64,000 nucleotides of DNA from Mixophyes australis. Lineage: Eukaryota; Chordata; Amphibia; Anura; Limnodynastidae. Positions 22,677-33,629 of this stretch are shown in pieces. The stretch's first letter is position 1; every line of letters begins with the position of its first letter. The stretch lies in NCBI GenBank assembly GCA_036250195.1, contig JAVHZZ010000001.1, positions 397,112,117 to 397,176,116 of the forward strand. The letters run 5' to 3'. Both the position numbers and the translations under genes were made by a program. The notes beneath the pieces were generated by a model. The model searched no databases. It had not been told where the DNA came from and worked only from the letters and a program-made list of their open reading frames with translations.

Positions 22677-23641
22677 TGCAGTGTCACGACAATATGGTTT
22701 CTGGGATCCGTCTCAGGACCCTTGGGACTAGCTGTGGCAGGAATAAAGTGGAAACTAGGAGGCCGTATGAAGGTCTTGCTCATAAAAGAAGGATGTGCTC
22801 TATTCTTGTTTACCAGATGACAGGAGGAGGAATGCTGGACTGGACTCCGCACTGGAATAAGTGACTGGAATCTGGACCTGGTGGACTGGAACCTGGATGC
22901 AGGAACAGAGGAACTGAACCCACGGCCAGAGTGTCAGGTTAGCTCACGAAGTAATTGAGTGAGATCCTGCTGTCCAATGACTATTGACTAAACTTTCCTG
23001 GAGGCGCGGAGTCTAACAAACTGGGAGGTATTCACCAGAAGTTTCTGCAAGGAAATATGGGCTTTTGCGGTTCCCAGCTTGCAGGTCGCGGCCATCCAGG
23101 AAAGTTCCCACTGTGACAGCTGAGTAACTAGTTACTTGGCAGAGGAATGATCCAATTCGGACATCAAAGATGGTAACAAAGATTACCGTATTTATTATAA
23201 AATATTAATACATGAGACCAATGAAGACTTGAATGCTTTGCCAGAGATGATTATAAAAGGCATGCAGGAATAAAAACTTTCAGCAACATTCATGAATACA
23301 AGCTTCAAATGAATCATATTCTTCAATAATAGAAATCTTGAAGCATGAGAATCAACATAGTCCAACTCTGGTCGGCCACGATAGGCACATCTTGATACAA
23401 TTTGTGAAACGGAGAACAGTAATTAACATGCAGGCCAAACGGATAATAGATGTGACTCCTCATGTTACCGTAAGCTGTGGGATAGGTATACAGAATTCAA
23501 ACAGTCCACCTTTCAATAAAAGTAAACTCATGGCAGCAGTAACTGAATTAAACAACGAATACTGAAACAAGTAACAGGGTCAGCGATGTAGATCAAACTA
23601 TGAGCAGATGATGTTCATAACATTAGCCATGAGCACGGATA

Positions 23642-23960
23642 AAACAGGCAACCGTTGTAGAGCATAGCGTTACCATGAGCAGTGGAAGAGGTATGCAGCG
23701 ATTAGGAAAATCCAACAAACTGCAGCGATGACCACACAGGCAGTGATGAACTCAGCAGCTTTACCACGGATGGTGGAACAGGTAACAGATGTAGATCATA
23801 GCATTACCACGAGCAATGGAAGAGGTATGCAGAGATTAGGAAATCCAGCAAACAGCAGCGATGACCACACAGCAGCGATGAATACAGCATCTTACCATTG
23901 ATAGTGGAACAGGTAACAGGTGTAGATCATAGCGTTTAACACGAGCAGTGGAACTGGTAC
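23642..23960. repeat. Tandem array, about 133-bp unit, inside the solo LTR
   Basis: The words AACAGGYAAC, GTAGAGCATAGCGTTACC, GAGCARTGGAAGAGG and CAGCGATGACCACACAG recur starting at about 23642, 23777 and 23909, giving about 2.4 copies. Confidence 0.8.
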
Positions 23961-24494
23961 ACAAACGGAGACATCAGAATAACGGATGTCACTTGAAGAA
24001 ACAGCAATGCACTAAAGAAAGGAAGGGCCTAATAAAGGAAGACTGACCAATAGTAACCACTGGCCAGCATACAGGTGTAATAGTCACAGGTGCAGATCAA
24101 GGCCCATAATCACACTAGCAACAGAAATAAAGAAACAGTCAGTGTTTAGAGGCTCGGATAGAGATACCAGGGGAGCGGAGTGTGACACAGTGACTCTGTA
24201 CCCCCAAGGATCCATAAATATTATTAATATATTATTGTACCAAAACTGGGATTGGGAAGGCTCAGAAGTCAGGCAGTGGATTATCAGTGATGACTACCTC
24301 CTGAACTGGATAAGCCTGGAACTGGCCCTGGGAAACTTAGAACCTGTGTCAAGCCTGGAACTGGAAGCCGGTACTCAGAGACACAGAGGTAGCTCCAGAA
24401 GTTGGAAGCCTCTCAGAGCAGTAATCTACCACCCCAAATAGCTAGTAGGGTAGTCAGAGGAATAGATTGAAGAGGGCTGGATCCAAACAAGGGG

Positions 24495-24690
24495 TGAAAG
24501 CTGGAATCTGTACAGCAGCAAATCCACACAAAGGGTTAATGGCTGGAGTCTGTACAACAGCAAGCAGAATGAAGCTGAATCTCCACGAAGGGTTAATGGC
24601 TGGAGTCTGTACAACAGCAAGCAGAATGAAGATGAATCTCTACCGAAGGTTAATGGCTGAAGTCTGTACAACAGCAGGCAGAATGATGCA
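24495..24690. repeat. Minisatellite, 57-bp unit, inside the solo LTR
   Basis: GGCTGGAGTCTGTACAACAG recurs at 24541, 24598 and (one change) 24655, with a degenerate earlier copy from about 24495. The period is 57 bp, a multiple of three, which explains the open frame through it. Confidence 0.85.
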
Positions 24691-24764
24691 GCAAACAAAC
24701 AGCAACAGTGGTAAGCTGGAAAAAAAAAATGTTGCATTGGCAATTAGCTGAGTGTAGGAGGTCA

Positions 24765-24772
24765 CTTTTATA
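24765..24772 (-). promoter_or_regulatory. TATA box of the 2.3 kb solo LTR
   Basis: The minus strand reads TATAAAAG about 215 bases from the LTR start, with no competing TATA nearby. Confidence 0.65.
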
Positions 24773-24992
24773 GTCTGCAGAGGGAGCTAATTGGTGGATG
24801 AAGTCAGGTGCTCAGAATAGACAGGAAGTAGCAGAATGTATCACACAAGATGGCAGCCTCCAGTGCAACAGACAGAAGTCACGCTTTATCCCAGGATTTA
24901 GAATGCTGCACTCTGACTGGAGGGAGAAGCACTGTGATATGATGCCGCCGAGTGGCGTAAACTGGGCTATGACTCTGATTCATGACATGCAG

Positions 24993-25590
24993 GACCCGAC
25001 TGGTAAAAGTAAAAATTAATAATGCAAATATATAATTGTAATGGAATATTAATAAATGTAAATAAATGAATAGATGATGAAAAATAACTTTGCAAATACA
25101 AATAAAAGGAAAATCAAATTATAAAGAATAAACTAAGAAGTAAGAAAGTATAAAATGCAAATGTGGTGTTTTGATGAATAGTTTAAGAGAAATAAATAGT
25201 TGTTTGAGAGCTGATTAAATAATAGTGTATAATGTAAATGACAAAAGAAATTTAGTGGAAGTGAAAGGTGTCAATGAGAACAGGAAAATTAAATATGTTA
25301 AATATAGTTATGCTCAAATAAGTAATGAAATATAGTAACTGAGAAAAAGTTATGCAAATGAAGAAAACAGGACTTAAATATGTAATGGACTTTCATGAAT
25401 GAGAAATAGATATTATAATGAAAAAATTAAAGTAAACTTATAATAAAAAATAGGTAACAATTTAAATAATTGAATGAAGATTTGGTGAGAACTATTACAG
25501 TGGTATTTTACTCTTTACATTTTAGATCCTAACTGCGCTCCACAGCAATGAACGGGTAAAATGGATACATACAGTGTTTGTTTAACTAGG
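24993..25590. other. No gene seen
   Basis: Very A-rich sequence with many AAAT words. Confidence 0.6.
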
Positions 25591-25915
25591 TCATCATCAT
25601 AATCATAATCAACATTTATTTATATAGTGATCACCAATTCCACAGCGCTGTACAGAGAATATTTGTCATTCACATGAGTCCCTGCCCTATTGGAGCTTAC
25701 AGTTTATATTCCCTACCACACACACTAGTATTAATTTCTTGAGCAGCCAGTTAACCGACCAGTATGTGTTTGGAATGTGGGAGGAAACTGGAGCAAACCC
25801 AAGAAAATATGGGGAGAACATGCAAACTCCACATAGATAGGGCCAAGGATGGAAATCTAACTCATGACCCCAGTGATGAGAGGCAGAGGCTAACCACTGA
25901 GCCATCGCGCTGCCC
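25591..25915 (-). mobile_element. tRNA-headed SINE with L2-like tail, near full length
   Basis: On the minus strand the 5' end reads GGGCAGCGCGATGGCTCAGTGG, with an A-box-like TGGCTCAGTGG and a B-box-like GGGGTCATGAGTTAGA, the split pol III promoter of a tRNA-derived head. The central body (CTGTGTGGAGTTTGCATG-like) follows. The 3' end carries AGCGCTGTGGAATTGGTGATC and TATATAAATA before ATG/ATC repeats, closely matching the L2 3' end used by L2 reverse transcriptase. Other pieces of this family are at 14300, 18332 and 35276. Confidence 0.9.
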
Positions 25916-26208
25916 AAGGATAATGTGATTATAGTGCAGACAATATTTCCACTCTACTTAAGTACAGAGATATTCGGGCACCCAGCCCTGCATGCAGCAA
26001 AGAATGTCTGGATCCGCACTTCTCTTTCAGTCAGCATTTTGCACCAACCTCTTGACATTGCTTGCTGTATAAATTGGGCACATTCATTAAAAAATAGATG
26101 CAAATTTGCATTTGCACAATGGGTGACACACTTTTGCACATTCATAATGGCCCATTTCTGGATTTTGTACAGGAGAAAAGGCCTAGTAATACTGTAATAG
26201 CGAACAGA
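25916..26208. other. No gene seen
   Basis: Short AT-rich interval with one imperfect palindromic stretch (ATGCAAATTTGCATTTGCA) around 26098-26117. Confidence 0.5.
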
Positions 26209-26436
26209 GTTTATGTGACGGGCACTAGGAGTCTTTGCCCAGGATATCACCAGATGATGGACTTACCAGAGAAATAGAGATGGTACTATGGTTCTCTGGT
26301 AGCAGGGTGACAACGGAACCGGAGAAACAGCAAATGGTGAGAGAATGCTCAAGGAAAGTCTATGACTAGCAGCAACTGGTAATGAGTAGATGAATGTACA
26401 CGAGGAACCAGATGGACAAGGGAACGTGAGGAAAGA

Positions 26437-26703
26437 CAGTGGTCTGCGTATAGCAAGTTGTACCACTGCTATAGTGAGGAGGAATGTCCAGGAGTAGCGA
26501 GGAGGTAGTGAGAGTCAGCGGTCTGCGTATAGCAAGTTGTACCGCTGTCTATAGTGAAGGAATGGAATCCAGGTGAAGTTAGGTAACGGGGAAGTCTGTG
26601 GTCTGCGTATAGCAAGTTGTACCACTGCTTATGTGAGAGGATACTTGAAACTGGTGTCAAAGGAACAGGAGTCAGTGGTCTGCATCAGCAAGTTGTACCA
26701 CTG
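26437..26703 (-). repeat. Four repeated stem-loops in the solo LTR
   Basis: Units at 26437-26468, 26516-26547, 26596-26627 and 26673-26703 each have 7-base arms around a loop containing GCAAGTTGT. Three arms pair perfectly: CAGTGGT with ACCACTG twice and CAGCGGT with ACCGCTG once; the third unit has one mismatch (CTGTGGT). They are spaced by 77-80 bp. The matching array in the other copy is at 41965-42224. Confidence 0.85.
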
Positions 26704-27224
26704 CTATATATATGTGAGGAGGGGCACGAGGAGATGAATGTAAAGCAGAGTATACACGGGGCACACAGAACTTGATCCCACGATGATATCCACAATACAA
26801 CGATAACTGATAAGCACTGTTTGAAGTATACAAAGTCACAATAACAGTCCAGGCAATAGGAGACAAAGTCAATGGTAACAATAGCTTCAGTGGATAGGAG
26901 GCTCCGGAGGAGAACACAACTCAGTCCAGATGGATATGCAATACACAAGCAAAGTCAATGGAAAGTATGCATACCGCGGTTCAGGAGAGCAGGCTGTCAG
27001 AGAGACGTGCAGGGATACCTGAACGGCTGAAGGCCGGCAGGAGGAGAGACCACTGGAGGGTGGAAGCGGTAATCAGGTTGGTGCAGCGCACGGCAGGTAA
27101 TCCAGAATCCACGAAGCAATACTCAGGAAGCAGTAGTAAGTGGAACTGGAAACATGAAGAACACGGGAGAGTTGAGGCTGTTTGGTATCCAGTAGTAGAG
27201 GTGGAGGCAGCAGAGCGCTGACAC

Positions 27225-27665
27225 GATAAACCCAGGAGAGTAGAGATGATCAGGAACTCTGTAGAAGTAACGGAGGCAGCGGATAGGAATCAGCTGAGTG
27301 CAGGCACGATAAACACAGGAGAGTTGAAGTGAGCAGGAACTCTGTTAGAAGTAACGGAGGCAGCGGATAGGAATCAGCTGCGTGCAGGCACGATGAACAC
27401 AGGAGAGTTGAAGTGAGCAGGAACTCTGTAGAAGTAACGGAGGCAGCGGATAGGAATCAGCTAAGTGCAGGCACGATGAACACAGGAGAGTTGAAGTGAG
27501 CAGGAACTCTGTTAGAAGTAACGGAGGCAGCGGATAGGAATCAGCTGCGTGCAGGCACGATGAACACAGGAGAGTTGAAGTGAGCAGGAACTCTGTAGAA
27601 GTAACGGAGGCAGCGGATAGGAATCAGCTGAGTGCAGGCACGATGAACACAGGAGAGTTGAAGTG
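27225..27665. repeat. Minisatellite, 83-84-bp unit, five copies, inside the solo LTR
   Basis: GGATAGGAATCAGCTG recurs at about 27281, 27365, 27448, 27532 and 27615, with ACAGGAGAGTTGAAGTGAGC between. The corresponding array in the other LTR copy is at about 40780-41205, with more divergent units. Confidence 0.9.
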
Positions 27666-27952
27666 GTCTGGAAACCACAATAGCAGTAACAGGAATCAGC
27701 AGGAGCTGAATACACGAGAAACACAGGAACACCTTCAGAGGCTCATGGGGAATGAGACTCCAAGATCAGGCAACCAGGCAATGATCACAGGTGGTTTAAA
27801 TAGGGAGGGTTGCCTGATCATCCAATCAATTAAAAGCAACAGGTACTGAAGGTTTGAAAGGGCTGCACATGCGCAGACCCTCAGGATGGCGGACGGCCAC
27901 GGTTCCTGGATACACGGAAAATGGCACTCACAGTCCGGTGAGTGACAGTTTA

Positions 27953-29034
27953 TTTGATCTGCATCACAGCATATTCTAGAACCAATAGGACTCGATTATA
28001 ACAGCACTCCGAAAACTAGAAATGCACCTTGGTGGGAGGAGAGATTGAAAAATCTGAAGAGGCGCACTGTGATAACGTTGAACATCCTACCACTTTAGAA
28101 CCATCCTTTTTATTATGTTTTTCCTAAAATACTGCTTAATTTATGGCTTAAATTAGTGATGAGAGTAAGAGGATATCAGGATTTTTTGTTACATAGGACA
28201 CATTTGTAAGTGTGTGAAGTTTCATTTTCATTTTTCTGCCTCCCTGCAAGCCTAGAACACCAGCACATTGGCAGAAAGTCAATAAAGTTAAACCATTAAA
28301 AAAAGTGAATAAAATGAAATCATTTAAGCATTTATACAGTTGACTACATTTCAGAAAATAATCTTTTGTGACTATAAAATTGCAAACAGATTTCATGCTG
28401 GATAAACGAGCCCTAGCTTTAAATGTCTTACAAGCCAGAATATTTTACCTATTCATTGTAGTGAATGAAATATATATTAGAAGAAAAGCAGATTTTCTTT
28501 TATGCACTAAGAAAAATATTACCATTTTCCATATACTTTATAATAAAATAATTAAGGCACCACACACATGTGGCTACACAATCATATACCTCCTAACATT
28601 TAAAATTACATTTCAAAACAATTAGACCATGCCCGATATGCCTAGGCTACACCTGTGATCTGTCCTGCCATGACCCCTTTCATCATGATCATACCACAAT
28701 CTATTAGACTATGCCCCCCTTTGCCCAGAGGAATTTAAGATCTTTGGGGATTATGCAAACATAACCTATATTGCTGCACAGAATTGTAGTATCAAGAAAC
28801 AAAGTATTACATAACAATCTGGCTATATCTTACCCGAATAATCAATTCACTCAAAGAGGTGGTTTATGTAAAAAGTTTGTCAAATGGCTATTTATGCACG
28901 GTTTAGACATACTTTAGTATCCAGATAATTTAAGGATAGGATAACAAAGGTGTTATTAGAGATATCTCCTGCATTAGGCAAATTACCACAAAATACCACA
29001 GACATTTGGCGCAAGCTCATAAAATGATCTCTTT
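27953..29034. other. No gene seen
   Basis: About 1.1 kb of AT-rich sequence without a recognised frame or repeat. Confidence 0.5.
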
Positions 29035-29544
29035 ATTCTTACTAGAGATGCTCAGGCTCGGTTCCTCGAGAACCGAACACACCCGAACTTAGGGGTTCCG
29101 AGTACCGAGCCTTCTCTGTACTTTCGCCCGCGCTCAGAATTGAAAATGAGGCAAAACGTCATCGTTACGTCCTCGGATCTCGGGATTTTTGGATTCCTTT
29201 TTAAGATCCAACATAACGATGGGTGGGAGGGAGAGCGGGCCCAAGGACAATTCCATCTTGGACCATTTTTCTTTTCTGCCACTGCTGTGTGCCAATGTCT
29301 CCTAGATGTGCTAGGAACTGCTATGTGTTTGTGTCATTGCTCTGTCGCTGTTGAAGTGGTCAAAATTGACTGCAAATGACTTGAAATTAGTGTTATTGAG
29401 GTTAATAACAATGTAGGAACAAAAAAAGAGCAAAAATATGTGATTTTAGCATATTTTAGGATTTTTCCTAAAAAATCCAAAACACACAAGGGCGGTTTTG
29501 CCAAAACCAGTTCACGGGGGTCAGTGAACAACTATAATTCTTAC
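29035..29544. mobile_element. Non-autonomous hAT element (494 bp) with ATTCTTAC duplication
   Basis: The element runs 29043-29536, from TAGAGATGCTCA to TGAACAACTATA, flanked by ATTCTTAC at 29035-29042 and 29537-29544. Eight-base duplications and TAGAGATG-like ends are typical of hAT. The interior has CGAGAACCGAACACACCCG near the left end and a 200-bp block that recurs, inverted, at 31437-31652. No transposase is present. Confidence 0.8.
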
Positions 29545-30821
29545 ACAGTGTTGTGTACATAGTTAAACGGGAATTAAGATAATTTACTTGCAAGAATTAG
29601 AAATTGATTCCCTACCCCTCCCAACAATCCTGATCTCATCTGGTGAAATAATAACCATTGCAATTGAATATGGGAGAATTGGTGTCATTTACATATAAAT
29701 AGAATAAAGGTGAATGCTTGAGAAATGTCGACTGACTCTCAGCCCTGAGGATCTGTTTGAGATCCATAGAAAAAAAAGGAAAAAAGTGGCTAAGCGGATT
29801 TTGTTAATTCCATGAATAATATTAGACATTTATTACAGCACTCATTATCTGTAACAATTGTAATGTCTGCTCTCATCAAGTGTCGTTCCTTTTACAAAAT
29901 CAGTGCTGGTATTTCAAGAGATTGCCTGACGTTTGATGCAGGTCTTATCATCATCACTGGCAATAGCTTCTGACATGATGATTTTCAAAGCAGTAAAATC
30001 ACCATCTCTGTATCACGTACGTCCTTAGGTGTCAGAAAGCACAGAAAACATCACACGGTCCTTTCTTTTAAACAGCAATGGTTTATTAGTAGTCATATCA
30101 GAACAAAATTATTCTGCTACTGAGATGACCATCAGTCAAAGTCTGGTGTTGCAACAAGGTTGTGGTTATCGGCGGAATATAAATAAATAGGTTTGATGCT
30201 TATGTTGATGTAGCATAACATTGTAGCACAATAATCCTCTCTTCTGTTTTAACTATTTCTTTGTTTTAACTATGTTGCATCTCAGACTTACCCCATATCT
30301 GCTTCAGCAAAATGAGCAGAAAAGGGAAATAAATTAAGGATATAGATCCCCTACTTTCTTGTCTGCTCTTTGACTGTTGTGTTAAACAGAAGAATAAGTG
30401 AGACATTAAAAAGAGCAGCAGGCACCTAATAAATCTTTGAAATGAAAACAATACTTACTTTATTTCCCATGTGTAGAATCTTAAATGACTGCAGAAAAGA
30501 TAATTGAATTTATTTTTGTGAAGTCTGTGCAATGAAATACCCCCTTTAGAAGCAAGTGGTGAGAATCAGTTTGTGTAAATGAAATAATTAATTGGGTTCT
30601 TTGGAATGTGCACTTGAAAATTCATTAATATGACTATGTGGCTTAATTTTTCTTTTACTGTAGGGTTCATAGGGTTCATGTAGATTTGGCATAAAGGGCC
30701 CACCGAGGAAAACAATTGTAGGGACCCACGTAACAGCACATAATGTGTCACAGTACTGCACGGGTGAGACCAGAGCTTAACAACAGCATTTAGTTAAAAA
30801 AATATACATAGCAATTACTAA

Positions 30822-30823
<2 letters not shown>
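29545..30823. other. No gene seen
   Basis: AT-rich interval of about 1.3 kb. No terminal repeats or LTR ends could be paired. Confidence 0.5.

Positions 30824-30867
<44 letters not shown>
30824..30867. repeat. TA microsatellite
   Basis: About 22 consecutive TA units next to the Helitron-like 3' end. Confidence 0.95.
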
Positions 30868-30871
<4 letters not shown>

Positions 30872-31289
30872 CAAGTTAACCCGTGCATGATACTCATGCA
30901 TTCTAGTCAAATCAAGCTACTTAAGGTGTTAAAAAGGTTCTTGTCATGCATTTGGGCCATAGCCCAGGCCTCAACCACCAACCACTCCCCACTGTCACCC
31001 CCGGCAACCACCAACCACTCCCAACTGTCACTTCTCCTTCAAGAAATATATATATATTTTTTTTAAATCTTTATAAATACTTTTAACAATTAACAAATTA
31101 AATTAACAAATAAAAAACATCTTAGTATACCAAATTTCAGCCCTTTCTGAATTTGTTTTTCCACACACACTAACAATTTAGTAGGTCAGTGTATAACTCT
31201 GCCCAGCAGGTGGCGCTGCAGCTTGGTTTTATTTTTTCCACACACACACAGACAGACTAACACACGCCACTAGACATTTATATTATAGA
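30872..31289 (-). mobile_element. Helitron-like non-autonomous element (418 bp)
   Basis: On the minus strand it starts TCTATAATATAAATG after an A and ends with the hairpin GCATGAGTATCATGC followed by ACGGGTTAACTTG and a T. Helitrons begin with TC, end with a short hairpin and CTRR, and insert between A and T. Here the last four bases are CTTG, one base from the consensus. The interior has CA/CAGA runs and no coding capacity. Confidence 0.55.
31202..31220 (+). promoter_or_regulatory. CTCF-like binding motif in the Helitron-like element
   Basis: CCCAGCAGGTGGCGCTGCA closely follows the vertebrate CTCF core (CCAGCAGGGGGCGCT), with one T for G in the central G run. Occupancy is unknown. Confidence 0.5.
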
Positions 31290-31306
31290 TATATATAAAT
31301 ATATAT

Positions 31307-31951
31307 TACATTCCACTTTGCTGCTGTTTCATCAGTATTGCACAAAGTGCACCTAACTACATTATAATTGTTTTGGGAATTGTGGCTGATTCGAAGTTTA
31401 GTGATATATATATATAATATATATATATATATATCAGTAACACTAATTTCAAGTCATCGGCAGTCAATTTTGACAACCTCACAAGTCACAATATTATTTT
31501 CATACACTTTCAAACAAAGACTGCAGCAACCTGGCTGAATGCTAAGCGACAGAGCAATGACTCAAACACACAGCAGTTCATAGCACATCTAGGAAACATT
31601 GTCACACAGCAGTGGCAGAAAAGAAAACTGGTGCAAGATGGAATTGTCCTTGGATCATGAAATTAGTTATGGTTCATTTGATCGCTCCACCCGTTCCTTG
31701 GATAACCGTGGTAATTCTACAGCTAATACATGAGATGTGTGATTTTATCAGACCCAGATCCGATCCAGGGTGACAGGTAATGCACTAAAAAGAGCCACTG
31801 TAACTCACAGCAAAAAGTAAGTTCATCACTAAGCTTCGAATCAGCCCCAATTCCCAAAAAATTATAATATAATTAGGTACCTTTGACGTAAAATGCAGAT
31901 TACAAACACTTTGTGCAATACTGATGAATCAGCAGCAAAGTGGAAGGTAAT
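31307..31951. mobile_element. Foldback element with about 100-bp inverted arms, carrying an 18S rRNA fragment
   Basis: The left arm (31307-31403) and right arm (31826-31951) are inverted copies: CCACTTTGCTGCTG...CATCAGTATTGCACAAAGTG, then GGGAATT and GCTGATTCGAAG. The right arm has about 26 extra bases in its middle. Between the arms lie TA repeats, a block shared with the hAT element at 29043-29536 (31437-31652) and the rRNA fragment. No target duplication was settled, and there is no coding capacity. Confidence 0.75.
31655..31770 (+). rRNA. 18S rRNA fragment (5' domain), non-functional
   Basis: The stretch contains GTTATGGTTCATTTGATCGC, TTGGATAACCGTGGTAATTC, AGCTAATACATG and then TTATCAGACCCAGATCC, which follow the order of the eukaryotic 18S 5' domain with scattered changes. 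It starts at TCATGAAATTAG (18S TCATTAAATCAG). It is a small piece trapped inside a foldback element, not a gene. Confidence 0.85.
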
Positions 31952-31981
31952 ACATATACACGTCTATTTAGACATCCATGC

Positions 31982-32836
31982 TTACATTACTGTGGCTTTA
32001 CAAATGCTACAAATGCCTAGACAACTGTTGTCAGGATTTGGGTAAAAATAATTCCACACATAAGAGGTGGATTTTTTGGTCTTATGCCCAGGCATGACAA
32101 TGGCCTTCTTCTTATCACGTGCTGCCCCCACTGGTGCAGGACTTACACAAACAGCATCATCCTCATCAACATTAGCGCCCTCGTCAGCTACACAAATATC
32201 CCCCTCATCCTGTTGCAATTCCAAACTGGCATCCTCAATTTGTGAATCACCGGCTATACTTGAGCTATTCATGCACACATCTGCAGAAAAACTGAAAGGG
32301 GCCTTCTTTATGGGTACACTATAAAACAGGTCAGGATTACACATAGCACTCGTGGATAGACTCTTCTCAGGGATTTGTGTCATTTCTGAATCAGAACATA
32401 CATTTTCCTCTAGTGCCTAACTGTTCTCTTCCAAGTCGGCTTTTACACGTAAAAGTATTTGGACACCACTTTTGGAGTCCGAATGACAAGGTCTTGCTTC
32501 ATCATGACTGACCTTACAAGAAGATGCCTCACTGACAGTTGCAGAACTAGCACTCATAGAGAAAGGCGAAGGCCTCATTCTTTCCTTGCCACTGCCTGTG
32601 TAGAATGGCATGTTGGCAATTTTATTTTGTCCTGCAGATAACTTTGCCTGTATTACAGGTCTTTTTTTCTTGACCAAGGTAAAAGGTGTTTTTTTACATT
32701 TTTGTTTCCCTGACTTAAAAACACTATGCACTTTAACATAGGCTTTAGCAGATGATGTAGAGGGATTACTATCATAACGACTGGTGCCAGCAGTTGCTTG
32801 GTGCTCCTGGTCTTCTCTGTACTGCTGTGAATCCAT
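31982..32836 (-). pseudogene. hAT transposase N-terminal part with BED zinc finger start
   Basis: From an ATG at 32836 (MDSQQYREDQEH) the frame runs through a serine- and lysine-rich region to a single in-frame TAG at 32417-32419, then continues in the same frame to 31982. The last part reads KKSTSYVWNYFYPNPDNS and LGICSICKATV, the aromatic residues and first cysteine pair of a BED finger, found at the N-terminus of many hAT transposases for DNA binding. The histidine pair and the whole catalytic domain are missing because the frame ends at 31982, about 30 bp from the foldback element. The upstream open part to 32950 probably precedes the true start. Confidence 0.7.
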
Positions 32837-33629
32837 TTTGATAACACAGTACAATGTGACTGCAGATTTAGAAGACCAAGCCTCCAGCCCTATTATTTCT
32901 ATTTCAGCAATGACAATTAGCAATGGAGCACACACACAGCACAGCCGCACAGATGGAGCACCTAGGTGTAATTAATTAAGGGAAGAGCTAGTGCAGTGCT
33001 TGAGAGAAAGCTGAAATAGCTGGACTTGTGCTGTGGGTGGTGCGACTGATGTCAGCAAGTGTCCAGTTAGGGGACCAATTGTATAGTCAGTGCTAGGGAT
33101 GTGGGACTTAAATAAATATTTTTGGTGTGATTTTGTTGTGAATGCTGAAACGACTGAAGAAGCTGTATGTGCCATTCCTGACAAGACTGAAGTAAAGCAG
33201 CGTAGTGTTTCTGCAACCTGTGTGAGCAGCATTTTGATTGGCGAGCTTTTCACAAGTGGTGTCCTCATGGGATTTGCAAAAGGAAAACTAGATCTTACTG
33301 TCCTCCCAGCCAACAAATCCAGGATGGTGAGTGATGCAAAAACCCCTTATTACATATAGTTGCTGCATATGTTAGAAAATGCAAGGGTGTTGCAGACTCT
33401 AAACACAAAGGAAATGTATAAAGGTTTTTCCTTTTTTTTTTTATCGGGTAGACGGGGGGGGGGGGGGGGTGGGGTTGCCAGTAATGCAGAAATTGTTTAC
33501 TATAAAGATATTCGTAAATGTGAGGAATGCAAAGGTGATGCAATTCGTAATCACATAGCAAATGTATAAAACTGTTTAAATTTAAACTTAGATGCAAAAT
33601 TTCACTTTCCTTCATGCCAAAACAGTGAT
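32837..33629. other. No confident gene; poly-G run near 33451-33470
   Basis: Contains an open frame of 89 codons (33090-33359, plus) that I do not recognise. It may belong to the Gypsy element that follows. A G run of about 19 bases interrupted by one T sits at 33451-33475. Confidence 0.5.

Larger units (their letters stand above)
22677..24992 (-). mobile_element. Large solo LTR, Ty3/Gypsy-like (2306 bp), with TGCAG target duplication
   Basis: The element runs from TGTCACGA at 22682 to TCATGACA at 24987, giving inverted TGTCAYGA ends. TGCAG flanks it at 22677-22681 and 24988-24992. A TATAAAAG box on the minus strand at 24765-24772 sets transcription leftward: U3 is only about 220 bp and the R/U5 part is about 2 kb. 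There is no internal coding region or second LTR, so it is a solo LTR. Five-base duplications and TGTCA ends fit Ty3/Gypsy LTRs. It contains two tandem arrays. Confidence 0.8.
26209..27952 (-). mobile_element. Large solo LTR (1734 bp), same family as 40457-42439, with GTTTA target duplication
   Basis: Runs from TGTGACGGGCAC at 26214 to GAGTGACA at 27947, with GTTTA at 26209-26213 and 27948-27952. It is the reverse of the copy at 40457-42439: both share the terminal block with CTAGGAGTC, a stem-loop array, an 83-bp minisatellite, and the block TTGCCTGATC with a TATA-like box (minus-strand TATTTAAA at 27795-27802). Orientation is therefore minus, with a U3 of about 150 bp and a very long R/U5. 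It has no second LTR or coding region. Confidence 0.88.

Noticed and set aside
24181..24186. GTGACA at 24181-24186 as the right end of the solo LTR starting at 22682
   Set aside because: The flank CAGTG does not match the left flank exactly, whereas TGCAG matches perfectly at 22677-22681 and 24988-24992.
23642..27665. CRISPR-like repeat arrays
   Set aside because: Units are directly adjacent with no unique spacers, and the context is a vertebrate-type genome; these are minisatellites.
31655..31770. A functional rRNA gene
   Set aside because: Only about 115 bases with several substitutions in conserved positions, and it sits inside a foldback element.
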